Below, one piece after another: positions 55,854 to 64,000 of a DNA stretch of 64,000 bases. Source of the stretch: Hyphococcus sp. (GTDB taxonomy: Bacteria > Pseudomonadota > Alphaproteobacteria > Caulobacterales > Parvularculaceae). The notes beneath the pieces are model-generated. The model made no database searches. It was not told the DNA's origin and saw only the letters and a program-made list of their open reading frames with translations. How positions within the stretch are numbered: position 1 is the stretch's first letter; each line of letters opens with the position of its first letter. The position numbers and the translations under genes were made by a program. The stretch spans positions 62,001 to 126,000 of the forward strand of contig JAJFGF010000033.1 in NCBI GenBank assembly GCA_021776245.1, written 5' to 3'.

Positions 55854-56656
55854 CGAACGCTTCAAAGGGAGTGATTGATCCGCAAAAGAAAGACCCTAAC
55901 GAAATGTTTGTCGGTTGGGCTTCGGCGCCCGCGGTCGATCGGCGTTTCCTGCTCGGCGCGTTGCCGGCTGGATTGGCGGCGAGTGCGGGCGCGAGCTGGC
56001 TGATTGCAAACGAGCTTGACGATCCGGGCGCCGGCGCCTGGCTCACCAATGCAACACATCAAGTGACAGGCGTTCTAACGAACCACCCCTATCCGATGAT
56101 CCGGCTTGCCGATGCGCGTGCGCCTTTCGGCATGCGCACCATCCTTGTGGTCGCGCAGGGAAAATGCACATCCGGCCTCAGACTTGGCGACGTAGCCGGG
56201 AAAGCCGTTTCGGCGTCCGGCGTGCTGATCCAGCGCGAAGGCCGGCAAATGCTTGAAGTGCCGCTGTTTCTTGGCGACTGGCTCAAGCTTGCCGATGAAG
56301 AAGCTGCAGAGCCGGATGCGCTGACCAATCCGCAAACGGAACCGCTCGGAAAGGCGACACTTTCTGGAACGATCATGGATTCAAAATGCTTTTTTGGGGT
56401 CATGAAACCAAGCCTTGGCAAAACCCACAAAGCCTGCGCCAGCCTGTGCATCCGAGGCGGCATTCCACCCAGTTTCTGGGCGCGAACGCGTGACGGACGG
56501 GAATCGGTATTGTTAATGACAGACGCGCAAGGCGGTCCGATGTCAATGGATATTCTGCCCCTCGTCGCCGATCCCGTGACCGCGCAGGGTGAGATCGTCC
56601 GTGTCGGCGACATATTAGAGTTCCGCGCCGATCCCAACGACTACCGCCGCATCTAA
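55850..56656 (+). CDS. Membrane-anchored Cys-containing protein of redox operon
   Basis: 268 residues from a GTG preceded by GGAAGGAG; the GTG overlaps the previous stop (GTGA). After a 30-residue cytoplasmic leader comes DRRFLLGALPAGLAASAGASW, a twin-Arg anchor like those of bc1 Rieske subunits, so it may be a Tat-exported, uncleaved protein. The periplasmic part has a conserved-looking Cys block (MDSKCFFGVMK, then KACASLCIRGGIPP). I do not recognise the family. The Cys set could bind a metal or haem, or act in thiol redox. Confidence 0.7.
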   Translation: MTNASKGVIDPQKKDPNEMFVGWASAPAVDRRFLLGALPAGLAASAGASWLIANELDDPGAGAWLTNATHQVTGVLTNHPYPMIRLADARAPFGMRTILVVAQGKCTSGLRLGDVAGKAVSASGVLIQREGRQMLEVPLFLGDWLKLADEEAAEPDALTNPQTEPLGKATLSGTIMDSKCFFGVMKPSLGKTHKACASLCIRGGIPPSFWARTRDGRESVLLMTDAQGGPMSMDILPLVADPVTAQGEIVRVGDILEFRADPNDYRRI

Positions 56657-56760
56657 AGCATAATTCATGACTGTTATATCGCGCGTTACGCTCTGTTTTT
56701 TTGCGCAAGGCTATTTGCAAAAGACCGCATGCAGTTTCCGGAGCGATTTTCTAAAGCGCC

Positions 56761-56842
56761 GGGCGAAAAAGTGGAAACCGGTTTTTCGCCCCCCGATCGC
56801 GAAGGCGGTCGAGATTATAGTGAGCGCGCCTTCGCACGCGGG
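56761..56842. repeat. Dispersed palindromic repeat (hairpin plus 46-bp-type module)
   Basis: GGGCGAAAAA (56761-56770) pairs with TTTTTCGCCC (56782-56791) around GTGGAAACCGG. Then 56793-56842 matches the 46-bp unit of the 29-kb element at most positions (GCGCGCCTTCGC is shared exactly). It lies between convergent genes and could also help end transcription. The hairpin resembles repeats that recur across alphaproteobacterial genomes. Confidence 0.75.
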
Positions 56843-56899
56843 CCGGCGCGCGACAAAGAAAATAGATCATCGGACGATCCCTTTTATTCGCCCGATGAC

Positions 56900-58147
56900 C
56901 TAGGTCGCTGTGCTTTCAATCTTTGTGCTGACAGCGTCCGCTTTTGCCGCAGCGCTTTTGCCATATAGACGCGACAATGGCGAAGCTGTCGCGCCGTGCA
57001 AGATAACGCTCAGGAACACGGTCACATAAACCACGGCTTCGATTTCTGACAGCCGTCCCATTTCATCATGTTCCACAGCAATCAGCAAAAACAAGATGGA
57101 TGCCAGGCCGCGCGGACCAAACCACCCTATAAATGCTTGAGTGGGCAGTTTTAACCGAAGACCAATCAGCGATAACGCCGTCGGCGCCATACGAATGAAT
57201 GTGAGACTTAGCATGGCATAAAGCACACAAAACCCGGTGAAATGCTCCAACGCTGAAGGCAACAGCACCGCGCCGAAAAAGAAAAAGATGATCAGACTGA
57301 AGAGCTGGCCTTCTTCTTCGACAAAACCGGTCAGCGAGCCCGCGCGCCGTTTGCAAAACGTGCCAAACACCATACCGCCGACAAAGGCCGCGATAAAGCC
57401 ATTGCCGCCGATAATATCGGCGAGCAAAAGTGTGAGAATGGCAACGCCGATGCAAGTGAGGTTGCGAAATTCGTGACTAATCCAGCCTTTTTCGTCCGCG
57501 TGATGAACAAGCTTGCCGAGGACGCCGCCCGTAACAACACCAACAATCGCGCCGACGCTGATCTGCGTTGCGGCAAAACCAAGCCAATAGCCGAGCCCAT
57601 GCGCTTCTTCCGACATAGCGCTGAAAGCAAGCGCGGCGAACAGGAGAACCATTGGCAGCGCAATGCCGTCGTTCAATCCGGACTCAACCAGAACTCCCTG
57701 GCGAATGCGCTCCGGCACATCCTTGCTGGTAACCACCGCATAACCAAGCGCAGCATCCGTTGGCGCAAGGATCGCAGCAATGAGCGCGCATTCCTGCCAC
57801 GACAAATTCGGAAACAGACCGATCGCAACCGCTGTGCCGAAAATGATTGTCAATGGCAATGACACCAGCAGTAATCGTTGAGGGATGCGGCTTTCTTTCA
57901 AAAGATTTCGGCTGTTGGTGGCGGCTGCGTCAGCGAACAAGATAAATCCGAGCGTCAACTCACCGAACCCTTCCAGCACCTCATTTTCGATGTCGATCTC
58001 AAAAAGCCCCAACCCGGCCTGACCGGCCGCGAGGCCCGCCAGCATGAAAATCATCGGCGCGGAGATAACCGACTTTGCGAACCGTCCGGAAAACGCTCCG
58101 TAAAAAACAATGCAAAGCGCAATAACAATAAGCGGTTCAGTGATCAT
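56900..58147 (-). CDS. Cation:proton antiporter (CPA1/NhaP-like)
   Basis: 415 residues from ATG 58145-58147; a TTG four codons earlier is an alternative. About twelve membrane helices. APTDAALGYAVV and ESGLNDGIALPMVLL carry the paired acidic residues of CPA-family ion sites, and GWFGPRGLASILFLL is the conserved late motif. It exchanges Na+ or K+ for H+. It is transcribed alone on minus, convergent with the redox operon. Confidence 0.9.
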   Translation of the reverse strand: MITEPLIVIALCIVFYGAFSGRFAKSVISAPMIFMLAGLAAGQAGLGLFEIDIENEVLEGFGELTLGFILFADAAATNSRNLLKESRIPQRLLLVSLPLTIIFGTAVAIGLFPNLSWQECALIAAILAPTDAALGYAVVTSKDVPERIRQGVLVESGLNDGIALPMVLLFAALAFSAMSEEAHGLGYWLGFAATQISVGAIVGVVTGGVLGKLVHHADEKGWISHEFRNLTCIGVAILTLLLADIIGGNGFIAAFVGGMVFGTFCKRRAGSLTGFVEEEGQLFSLIIFFFFGAVLLPSALEHFTGFCVLYAMLSLTFIRMAPTALSLIGLRLKLPTQAFIGWFGPRGLASILFLLIAVEHDEMGRLSEIEAVVYVTVFLSVILHGATASPLSRLYGKSAAAKADAVSTKIESTAT

Positions 58148-58254
58148 GTCTAAGCTCAATAACCAGCAATAAGATATCGCTTCGGACTAGTTCGCCTTTA
58201 TGAAGCGAACCGCCGTAGTTTGACTAATCACATTTTTGGAGAATTGGGCGCGCC

Positions 58255-59292
58255 CTAGCTGGCGTGGCGCTCAGTTTTCCTGTTCGTCCCTTCATCGGGA
58301 CGATTATTTCTGGCGCGTCGGTGGGTTAGAAATACAAAGACAAAAACCGAGCATGCATACATGTGGTAAAGCCAATGCAGGATTGCGCCGCCCAGCAGCA
58401 ATCGGGGGCCGCCGCACCGCGCCAGCAAATTGTAGAACCGAAGGTTTAATCCCGCATAGATCACAACGACAGCGAAAAACGCCCACAACAACACTGGCGC
58501 AAATATTGATGCGAATCCCAGGAGCAGAAGCAAATGCGCGAGAATGATGATGACGCGCTCGCGCGGCGACGTGTTAAGATCAGCGCCAGCGGTTTTTCCA
58601 GATACGATGAGTTTGGACCAGGGCAATGCGCGCTGGAAGATATCGGTCCGCCACAATTGAATGAGGCCCCAGTCCTTGCAATGTTTTGCCTGCGCTTCCG
58701 GCGTCAACAAAATGCGATATCCGGCGTTCCTGAGGCGTACGCCAAATTCGACATCCTCAATACTGGGCTGCGCAAAACGCGTATCGTAGCCTTTTTTTGC
58801 CAGGAAAATTTCACGCTTGATGGCGCCAAATCCGGACCAGAAAGTCGATGCTTCGCGGTTGCTGTTTTGATGATAAAAATGATGCCGAAGATTAGCGTAT
58901 AGCGCCGCCAGGCGTTGCGATCGCGGCGCATCATCATAGGAGCCAAAGGCCGCAGCAATGTCCGGCGCGCTTAGCAGCGCCGTTTCCAGATCGCCAATCG
59001 AATTTTCATGAACCTGCACATCTGCATCGATGAATACCAACAGATCGGCGTCAGTATTTTGCGCGCAAATATTACGGCCGGCAGCCGGCCCTTTTGGCGC
59101 ACCGTCATTGGTGATGATTTTGACGCCGTACCGATTGGCGATCGCCACCGTATCGTCGGTCGAGCCGTCATTATAGAGGATGACTTCGTCCGGCTGGCGC
59201 TTTGATCCTGCGATTCCGGAAAGGCAATCCTCCAGCGTCGTACCGGCGTTATATGCTGGTATGACGACAGCGAGTTTTTTCTGACTGTTCAT
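58255..59292 (-). CDS. Family 2 glycosyltransferase, membrane-anchored
   Basis: 345 residues from ATG 59290-59292; TTG codons upstream extend the frame but fall in a hairpin. GT-A domain: AVVIPAYNAGTTLEDCL, LYNDGSTDDT and Asp89-Ala-Asp91 (VFIDADVQVHEN), then IEDVEFGVRLRNAGYRI. Two to three helices at about 245-325. It likely builds a surface polysaccharide, together with the upstream sugar-nucleotide fusion enzyme. A 12-bp hairpin lies just upstream. Confidence 0.88.
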   Translation of the reverse strand: MNSQKKLAVVIPAYNAGTTLEDCLSGIAGSKRQPDEVILYNDGSTDDTVAIANRYGVKIITNDGAPKGPAAGRNICAQNTDADLLVFIDADVQVHENSIGDLETALLSAPDIAAAFGSYDDAPRSQRLAALYANLRHHFYHQNSNREASTFWSGFGAIKREIFLAKKGYDTRFAQPSIEDVEFGVRLRNAGYRILLTPEAQAKHCKDWGLIQLWRTDIFQRALPWSKLIVSGKTAGADLNTSPRERVIIILAHLLLLLGFASIFAPVLLWAFFAVVVIYAGLNLRFYNLLARCGGPRLLLGGAILHWLYHMYACSVFVFVFLTHRRARNNRPDEGTNRKTERHAS

Positions 59293-59315
59293 GTTAAAAG
59301 CGCCCGCCCGCGCCA

Positions 59316-59353
59316 ATAGCAAAATGCAGGAACCGGAATCGGCATTTTGCTAT
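59316..59353. repeat. 12-bp perfect hairpin upstream of the GT2 gene
   Basis: ATAGCAAAATGC (59316-59327) pairs with GCATTTTGCTAT (59342-59353), loop 14 nt. It ends 24 nt before the GT2 start codon on minus. No T-run follows on that strand, so it is more likely an mRNA processing or translational control structure than a terminator. Confidence 0.6.
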
Positions 59354-59367
59354 ATGGTTTTTGTTTT

Positions 59368-59414
59368 CGCATGATGTTTCCGAAAAATCGGTATCCACTC
59401 TTTCGCATCATGCG
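59368..59414. repeat. Palindromic repeat abutting the fusion gene stop codon
   Basis: CGCATGATG (59368-59376) pairs with CATCATGCG (59406-59414); the interior has CCGAAAAATCGG. This type (GCATGATG...CATCATGC around CCGAAAA..CGG..CCACT) recurs in alphaproteobacterial genomes as an extragenic palindrome. It sits directly after the stop at 59415-59417 and may protect or end the transcript. Confidence 0.65.
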
Positions 59415-61922
59415 CTAAGCGGCTGCGATTGATTTCTTTTTTTCCGTCGTAAACTCTTCGTGGTACGAACGTTCGACATTTACATTCCAAATGTCGTGAT
59501 CCTCGCCAAGAATATTACGTATCGCCAGCATCGCCGTCAGCATCGAATGATCCTGGTTATTGTAGCGATGCATGCCGTTGCGTCCGACGGTCTGGAAATT
59601 CTCAAGGCCCAGGATCCATTCCTTAATCACGTCGAGCGCGGCCTGGTATTCACCATCATAAACAGGATAGGCTTTGCGCTGGCGAATAACGGCGCCATCG
59701 AGAACAGTCACGGCGTCTGCGAGACCGAGTTTTTCAAGCTCCGCCGAGGCCTGCTTGATGAGCTCTTCGTCAGTGCTTTCCCAAAGCCCGTCGCCTTCGT
59801 GGCAGAAATATTCCATGCCGATGCTGGCTTTGTCCGGCGCCGGGACCATCTCCGGCGACCAGGCGCGGAAATTTTGAATGCGCCCAACCTGAACATCCGG
59901 GCTGTGGATATAAATCCAGTTATCATCGAACGGATCTGCGTGATCGAGAATAAGCGTAACGATGAGAAAATCGCGATATTTGAGTTTTTTCGCGGCCTCA
60001 ACCACTTCGGCAGGCGGCGCAGGCTCCATACAGGCGATCAATTCGTTGATCGGCATGGTCGAAATGAAATTGTCCGCTTTCAAACGATAGGTCTCGTCCC
60101 GACCTTGCACCGACTGACGCACTTCCAGCTCGGTAATCTTGTTGCCACGGCGGAACACCCGCTCGACCTTGCTGCCCATTCTCACCGTGCCGCCATTTGA
60201 CCGCACAGCTTCGCGGAACTTCTCCCACATCATGCCGGGCCCAAGCCTTGGATATTCGAATTCCTCGATCAAGCTCGTTGTGTCGTTGGCGCCGGTCAGC
60301 GCATTCCAGACTGCTTTGGTCAGCGACAAGTTCTTGATGCGTTGCGCAGCCCAATCAGCGCGGATCTCGGTACACGGCAAGCCCCAAACTTTTTCCGTAT
60401 AGGTTTTGAAGAAATGAGCAAACAAGCGACCGCCAAAACGATTGGTTACCCATTGCTCGAGATTGTCCTCAACCTTGCCGGGAAACAATTGCCATTTCAA
60501 ATAACTCAGCCCAATACGCATCGCTTCAAACGGACCCATATTGCCCAGCGCATTAAATATTTTGAGCGGATAGTCATAATAACGGCCCTGATAATAAATC
60601 CGGCTTTTGCGCGGCCGCTTGATAAAGTCGTCGCCCAGAACTTCACGCCACAAGCTCTCGACCTCAGTCACCTGGGTGAAGAAGCGGTGTCCGCCGATAT
60701 CAAACCGATAGCCTTTGTAGCTTTCCGTTCGCGCGATGCCGCCCACAAGATCGCCGCTCTCCAAAACGATCGGCACATGGGTGTCGCTGTGCTTTTGCAG
60801 CTCGTAAGCCGCCGTAAGACCGGCCGGGCCGCCGCCAATGACAGCGACCGTTGTTGATCCCGGACGCAAATTGAGACGGATGGGCTGCGTGTCATGCCCG
60901 CCGATATCCGCCGGCGTTGAGGCAGGCGAAGCTTCTTTGACATGATCTGCCAGGAACGCGACATTTGTCGCCGCGCCCTCGGCGTCTAAACGATACCAAT
61001 TAATCAAGCGATCCAATCCTTCTGACAACTCTACTGTTGGCGCCCAATCAATAACGCGCCTTGCTTTTTCGATATCCGGCTGCCTGATTTTGGGGTCATC
61101 CTCCGGCAGCGCGACAAACTTCAGTTCGGATATGGAATCCGTTTTCTCGATCATCAGCTCGGCAAGTTCTTTTACTGTAAATTCCGCCGGATTGCCGACA
61201 TTGACGGGACCATGACGGCGGCCGGGAACATTCATCAGACGGACCAGCGCCTCGATCATATCGTCAATATAACAAAATGATCTGGTCTGACTGCCGTCGC
61301 CAAAAACGGTAATCGGGGCGCCGGTCAGTGACTGCGCCAGAAAGTTGGGCACAACGCGGCCATCGTCAGGACTCATGCGCGAGCCATAAGTGTTAAATAT
61401 GCGTGCAACGCGGATTTCCACGTCATATTGACGGTGGAAATCAAAAAATAACGCTTCAGCAGCGCGCTTGCCTTCATCGTAACAGGCGCGGCGTCCCGTG
61501 CAATTTACGGCGCCGACATATTCTTCGCATTGAGGGTGCCTGTCCGGATCGCCATAGACCTCGCTGGTCGACGCCTGGAGCACCCTGGCGCCGTGGGATT
61601 TCCCATATTCAAGAACATTAAGGGCGCCGACGATGCAGGTTCGCATGGTTTCGACGGCGTCACGCTGATATTGCGGCGGTGAAGCCGGGCACGCCATGTT
61701 ATAAATCTGATCAAACCCGCCTTCCGGAAGAGGTTCCTGAACATTTTGTTCAACCAGGGTAAAGCGCGGATTGACAAGCGCATCGGCGATATTCACCCGG
61801 CGGCCGGTCGTAAAATTATCGAGGCAGACGACCGTATGGCCATCGCGCAAAAGCCGATCGCACAGATGGGAGCCTATGAACCCCGCACCGCCGGTAACCA
61901 ATATTCGTTTCGAACTTTGCAA
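59415..61922 (-). CDS. Fusion: UDP-glucuronate decarboxylase-like SDR + UGM-like flavoprotein
   Basis: 835 residues, one unbroken frame. Residues 5-315 are an extended SDR closest to UDP-glucuronate decarboxylase (UXS): NAD site GGAGFIGSHL (11-20), LDNFTTG, TSEVYGDP, catalytic Tyr148-x3-Lys152 (RACYDEGKRAAE), RIFNTYG and GDGSQTRSFCYIDD. Residues about 355-830 are a flavoprotein of the UDP-galactopyranose mutase/protoporphyrinogen oxidase-like group: GGGPAGLTAAYEL (363-), GGHRFFTQ, GMHRYNNQDHSM. The two halves usually are separate proteins. It should make a modified UDP-sugar (UDP-xylose or derived) for the polysaccharide gene that follows. Confidence 0.9.
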   Translation of the reverse strand: MQSSKRILVTGGAGFIGSHLCDRLLRDGHTVVCLDNFTTGRRVNIADALVNPRFTLVEQNVQEPLPEGGFDQIYNMACPASPPQYQRDAVETMRTCIVGALNVLEYGKSHGARVLQASTSEVYGDPDRHPQCEEYVGAVNCTGRRACYDEGKRAAEALFFDFHRQYDVEIRVARIFNTYGSRMSPDDGRVVPNFLAQSLTGAPITVFGDGSQTRSFCYIDDMIEALVRLMNVPGRRHGPVNVGNPAEFTVKELAELMIEKTDSISELKFVALPEDDPKIRQPDIEKARRVIDWAPTVELSEGLDRLINWYRLDAEGAATNVAFLADHVKEASPASTPADIGGHDTQPIRLNLRPGSTTVAVIGGGPAGLTAAYELQKHSDTHVPIVLESGDLVGGIARTESYKGYRFDIGGHRFFTQVTEVESLWREVLGDDFIKRPRKSRIYYQGRYYDYPLKIFNALGNMGPFEAMRIGLSYLKWQLFPGKVEDNLEQWVTNRFGGRLFAHFFKTYTEKVWGLPCTEIRADWAAQRIKNLSLTKAVWNALTGANDTTSLIEEFEYPRLGPGMMWEKFREAVRSNGGTVRMGSKVERVFRRGNKITELEVRQSVQGRDETYRLKADNFISTMPINELIACMEPAPPAEVVEAAKKLKYRDFLIVTLILDHADPFDDNWIYIHSPDVQVGRIQNFRAWSPEMVPAPDKASIGMEYFCHEGDGLWESTDEELIKQASAELEKLGLADAVTVLDGAVIRQRKAYPVYDGEYQAALDVIKEWILGLENFQTVGRNGMHRYNNQDHSMLTAMLAIRNILGEDHDIWNVNVERSYHEEFTTEKKKSIAAA

Positions 61923-62757
61923 ATGGTCCCCCTATGCAACGACTTCAGACCCACACTGCAACTTCAGCGCCAGAAAACACCCGCAAGATGTGCTCCAAAT
62001 CTCGACATCAACCTGACGGCGCGTGTGGGCTTACGCCACGGGCCGGGATTAAATGTTATTGGTTTGCCGATTGAAGCGCCCCCATGCAGCCGACGATGCA
62101 CCCGTTAACCGGTGCGATATAATGTATTACCTGTTGAAAAGGTTAATTGCCAATAGTTAATTACTGCAGTGCACACTTTGCACGCGATACGCGAAACCCG
62201 TAGCGTGGAAAAAGCACTGTCAACGTTGAAATCTACAAAAACCGGCCTGGGACAAGGCCATCGCGCCTCGACCAATTCCCGCATTAAGTGTTATAATCGA
62301 TAGAGGCCACCGGCATAAAGTCGGCGGCAAACGCGCCCAAGACCCTGCCGAAATAAAAATCGGCCAAAAGAAGCGTCCCCGTTTGCGACATTCAGCGGCA
62401 AATTTCGTGGGCGCTACATATTGGATGGACGGCTCCGGGTGCCCATCCAAAGGGCGCGATAGGCATAATCCGGGCGCTAAAAGCATATCGTTTGCGGCTC
62501 TTGCCAATGGTTCAAGATGTTGAATCTTTTCGCCACAGAAACAACAATGGTTCGCCTGGAGCGCGTGAGCCGCTTGAATCTGCAATGAACCCAACGATCG
62601 TCCAATATCGTTAATTCCGATATCGGTAACAATGTTGCATTATCGGTCAGTCTGCATATTAGATTTTTGCGGCTGCGCAGAGAAATTGCGGGCCAGACCG
62701 ATTAACGCGCGCGGGCGCATGGCTGCCAGGACCGACTGGTTATTCCGGGGAAACGCT
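61923..62757. other. Long divergent intergenic region
   Basis: 835 nt between the fusion gene (minus) and the PhyH-Rieske gene (plus). 62110-62180 is AT-rich with repeated GTTAATT and a GTGCA...TGCAC dyad. ATATCG-N7-CGATAT lies at 62605-62623. A minus-strand frame at 62220-62594 (124 codons) lacks family likeness and was not called. It probably contains promoters for both sides. Confidence 0.45.
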
Positions 62758-64000
62758 ATGGCGACCGAAATTCAATTTGGCGACGACAGGAGTCCGGACG
62801 CCGGTCTTGTTGACCGGGCGCTCAATGGCGAGGTCTTTGTCATCCGCGGCGCCTATAACCGTTTTCAATTGTTCAAGACCCTGATTACGGCCAGCCTCGA
62901 CGGCATTGGAAAAAGCGCCGGCGAGAACGTTGCGCGCCGCGCCGAATCGGAAGGTTTCGAGCGCATTCATGAATGGGTCGCGCCAGCGGACATCCCCGCC
63001 ATGACAGACGCCGTCTATGATTCCGTCAAACCATTAGCCTCAGGTTTTTTGACGGCATTCGTGCAACAGGCTTTTCCCGAAGCGAAAACACTCTACTATG
63101 AAGAAACGCCCAATGTCAGATTTCACATCCCCTATGATCTGGCGCGCGCGCAAAAGGATTCCTACAAGTCATTTTCAAAAGACCATGGCGAAGGGAAAAT
63201 CACCGCGCATGGACCGCATCGCGATTCCTGGCTCGACTGCCCGTCAAATGGGATTAATCTGTGGTTTGCCGTGGGTCCGGTTCGTAAGGGCAACGGTCTT
63301 ACTATTTACGAGACGGATTACCAGGGCGATTTCGTTTACAAAAATAGCGGCGATATCTCGGACGGAGAAAAACTTCACCGGCCAACAACCTTTGACCTGG
63401 AGCCTGGCGATTGTGTGCTGTTTCACACCGACCAGATTCACGGCTCGGAGCTGAATCGAATCAATGAAACAAGGTTTGTCATTTCGTTTCGAATGTCATT
63501 TGGCAAACCGGTTTTTCCGAACCGCCATTACCACAAATATGTCAACGCAGATATGGTGGGCACGCCGTTGGGGTTCATGGCGAGCCTTCCCGCGGCAATG
63601 CAGGCAAGTTTTATTCGGACCCTGCCCTGGCGGTTAAGCGAAAAGCTGTCGCCGCGCCCGAAAAAAGACATAGTCGCCGCGCCGCCGGAGACAATCGGTA
63701 TTGAGCGGGACGGAAAAATTTACATTCCCATTGAGGCGGCGCCTGTCGGCGCGGTGCGCGGGGTCAGCGCCGCATATTGCGTCGCGCGGATTTCAGATAA
63801 AGAGGCCGTCGCCCTATCGCGCCGTTGTCCCCATAGCGGCGGCGATTTCGCCAATGGCTGGATTCATGACGGTGCGGTTGTCTGTCCGTGGCATAATTTG
63901 CCGTTCGACACGAAAACCGGCCGCTCGCCATGCAAGACCCTGGCGCAGGTCCGGCGCGTAAGGTGCGATATCGTCGGCAGCGAGATCGTTATTGACCCGA
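62758..64000 (+). CDS. PhyH-like dioxygenase with C-terminal Rieske domain (cut at right edge)
   Basis: At least 414 residues, open to the edge. ATG 62758 follows CCGGGG; an in-frame ATG at 62719 is an alternative. Residues about 80-250 are a phytanoyl-CoA dioxygenase-like domain with His154-x-Asp156 (HGPHRDSWLD), distal His228 (TDQIHGSELN) and Arg239 (ETRFVISFR). Residues about 325-414 are a Rieske domain with Cys357, His359, Cys376, His379 (CPHSGG, CPWHNLPFD). A cluster able to feed electrons to a 2OG oxygenase is not normally needed, so the pairing is odd. It stands alone after a long intergenic gap. Confidence 0.85.
   Translation, partial: MATEIQFGDDRSPDAGLVDRALNGEVFVIRGAYNRFQLFKTLITASLDGIGKSAGENVARRAESEGFERIHEWVAPADIPAMTDAVYDSVKPLASGFLTAFVQQAFPEAKTLYYEETPNVRFHIPYDLARAQKDSYKSFSKDHGEGKITAHGPHRDSWLDCPSNGINLWFAVGPVRKGNGLTIYETDYQGDFVYKNSGDISDGEKLHRPTTFDLEPGDCVLFHTDQIHGSELNRINETRFVISFRMSFGKPVFPNRHYHKYVNADMVGTPLGFMASLPAAMQASFIRTLPWRLSEKLSPRPKKDIVAAPPETIGIERDGKIYIPIEAAPVGAVRGVSAAYCVARISDKEAVALSRRCPHSGGDFANGWIHDGAVVCPWHNLPFDTKTGRSPCKTLAQVRRVRCDIVGSEIVIDP

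Noticed and set aside
58190-58211. GTTCGC/GCGAAC hairpin downstream of the GT2 gene
   Set aside because: Short stem and no T-run on the transcribed strand, too weak to call a terminator.
62220-62594. 124-codon minus-strand frame in the long gap before the PhyH-Rieske gene
   Set aside because: Has a CxxC near the start but no recognisable fold, weak start and no operon context; could be a remnant, not supportable.

Overview
The window reads as a chromosomal segment of an alphaproteobacterium, probably of the Caulobacterales/Parvularculales/Rhizobiales kind. This is inferred from gene content (hopanoid hpn genes, arginine succinyltransferase operon, TamA/TamB), moderately high GC, and dispersed palindromic intergenic repeats of a style common in that class. 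No rRNA, tRNA, CRISPR array, transposase or integrase was found. Coding density is high, and most genes sit in short operons with overlapping stop and start codons.

Layout. 0-6 kb: envelope genes, namely a lipoprotein (cut by the left edge), a membrane protein with a peptidoglycan-binding-like domain and Sel1 repeats, and a secreted protein with three Ca-loop/SdrD-B-like repeats. 6-11 kb: a PepSY membrane protein and two large GT-C-like membrane proteins. 11-16 kb: a minus-strand operon of glutaryl-CoA dehydrogenase, a 2OG-Fe(II) oxygenase, a PrnB-like haem dioxygenase homologue and an MBL hydrolase. 15.6-21 kb: VOC protein, thiolase, leucine-type dehydrogenase with a divergent Lrp regulator, and a hybrid histidine kinase. 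21-26 kb: arginine succinyltransferase operon (M20 hydrolase, astA, astD, a small unknown gene, astB). 26-44 kb: isoprenoid and hopanoid region (hpnN, hpnM, ispA, ispH, hpnH, hpnG, hpnE, hpnD, hpnC, hpnB, hpnA), with a PhyH oxygenase, a universal stress protein, a paraoxonase-like lipoprotein and a sulfotransferase. No squalene-hopene cyclase is in the window. 44-50.4 kb: tamA-tamB and an orphan HPt protein.

50.5-56.7 kb is the most unusual part. A Rieske-ThDP enzyme fusion is divergent from a five-gene, fully overlapping operon: Rieske-glutamate-synthase-like fusion, two small membrane proteins, a ferric-reductase-like membrane protein with a C-terminal Rieske domain, and a Cys-containing membrane-anchored protein. 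The two divergent units share an 11-bp element at almost the same distance from each start codon. A fourth Rieske fusion, to a PhyH-like dioxygenase, runs off the right edge. I read 50.5-56.7 kb as a candidate undescribed membrane-linked redox system; its substrate cannot be read from the sequence.

56.9-64 kb: a cation/proton antiporter, a family 2 glycosyltransferase, and an 835-residue fusion of a UDP-glucuronate-decarboxylase-like SDR to a UDP-galactopyranose-mutase-like flavoprotein. Intergenic gaps at 29.0-29.6, 56.7-56.9 and 59.3-59.4 kb carry palindromic repeats; the first holds a 46-bp unit in four tandem copies, and a single related copy lies in the second.
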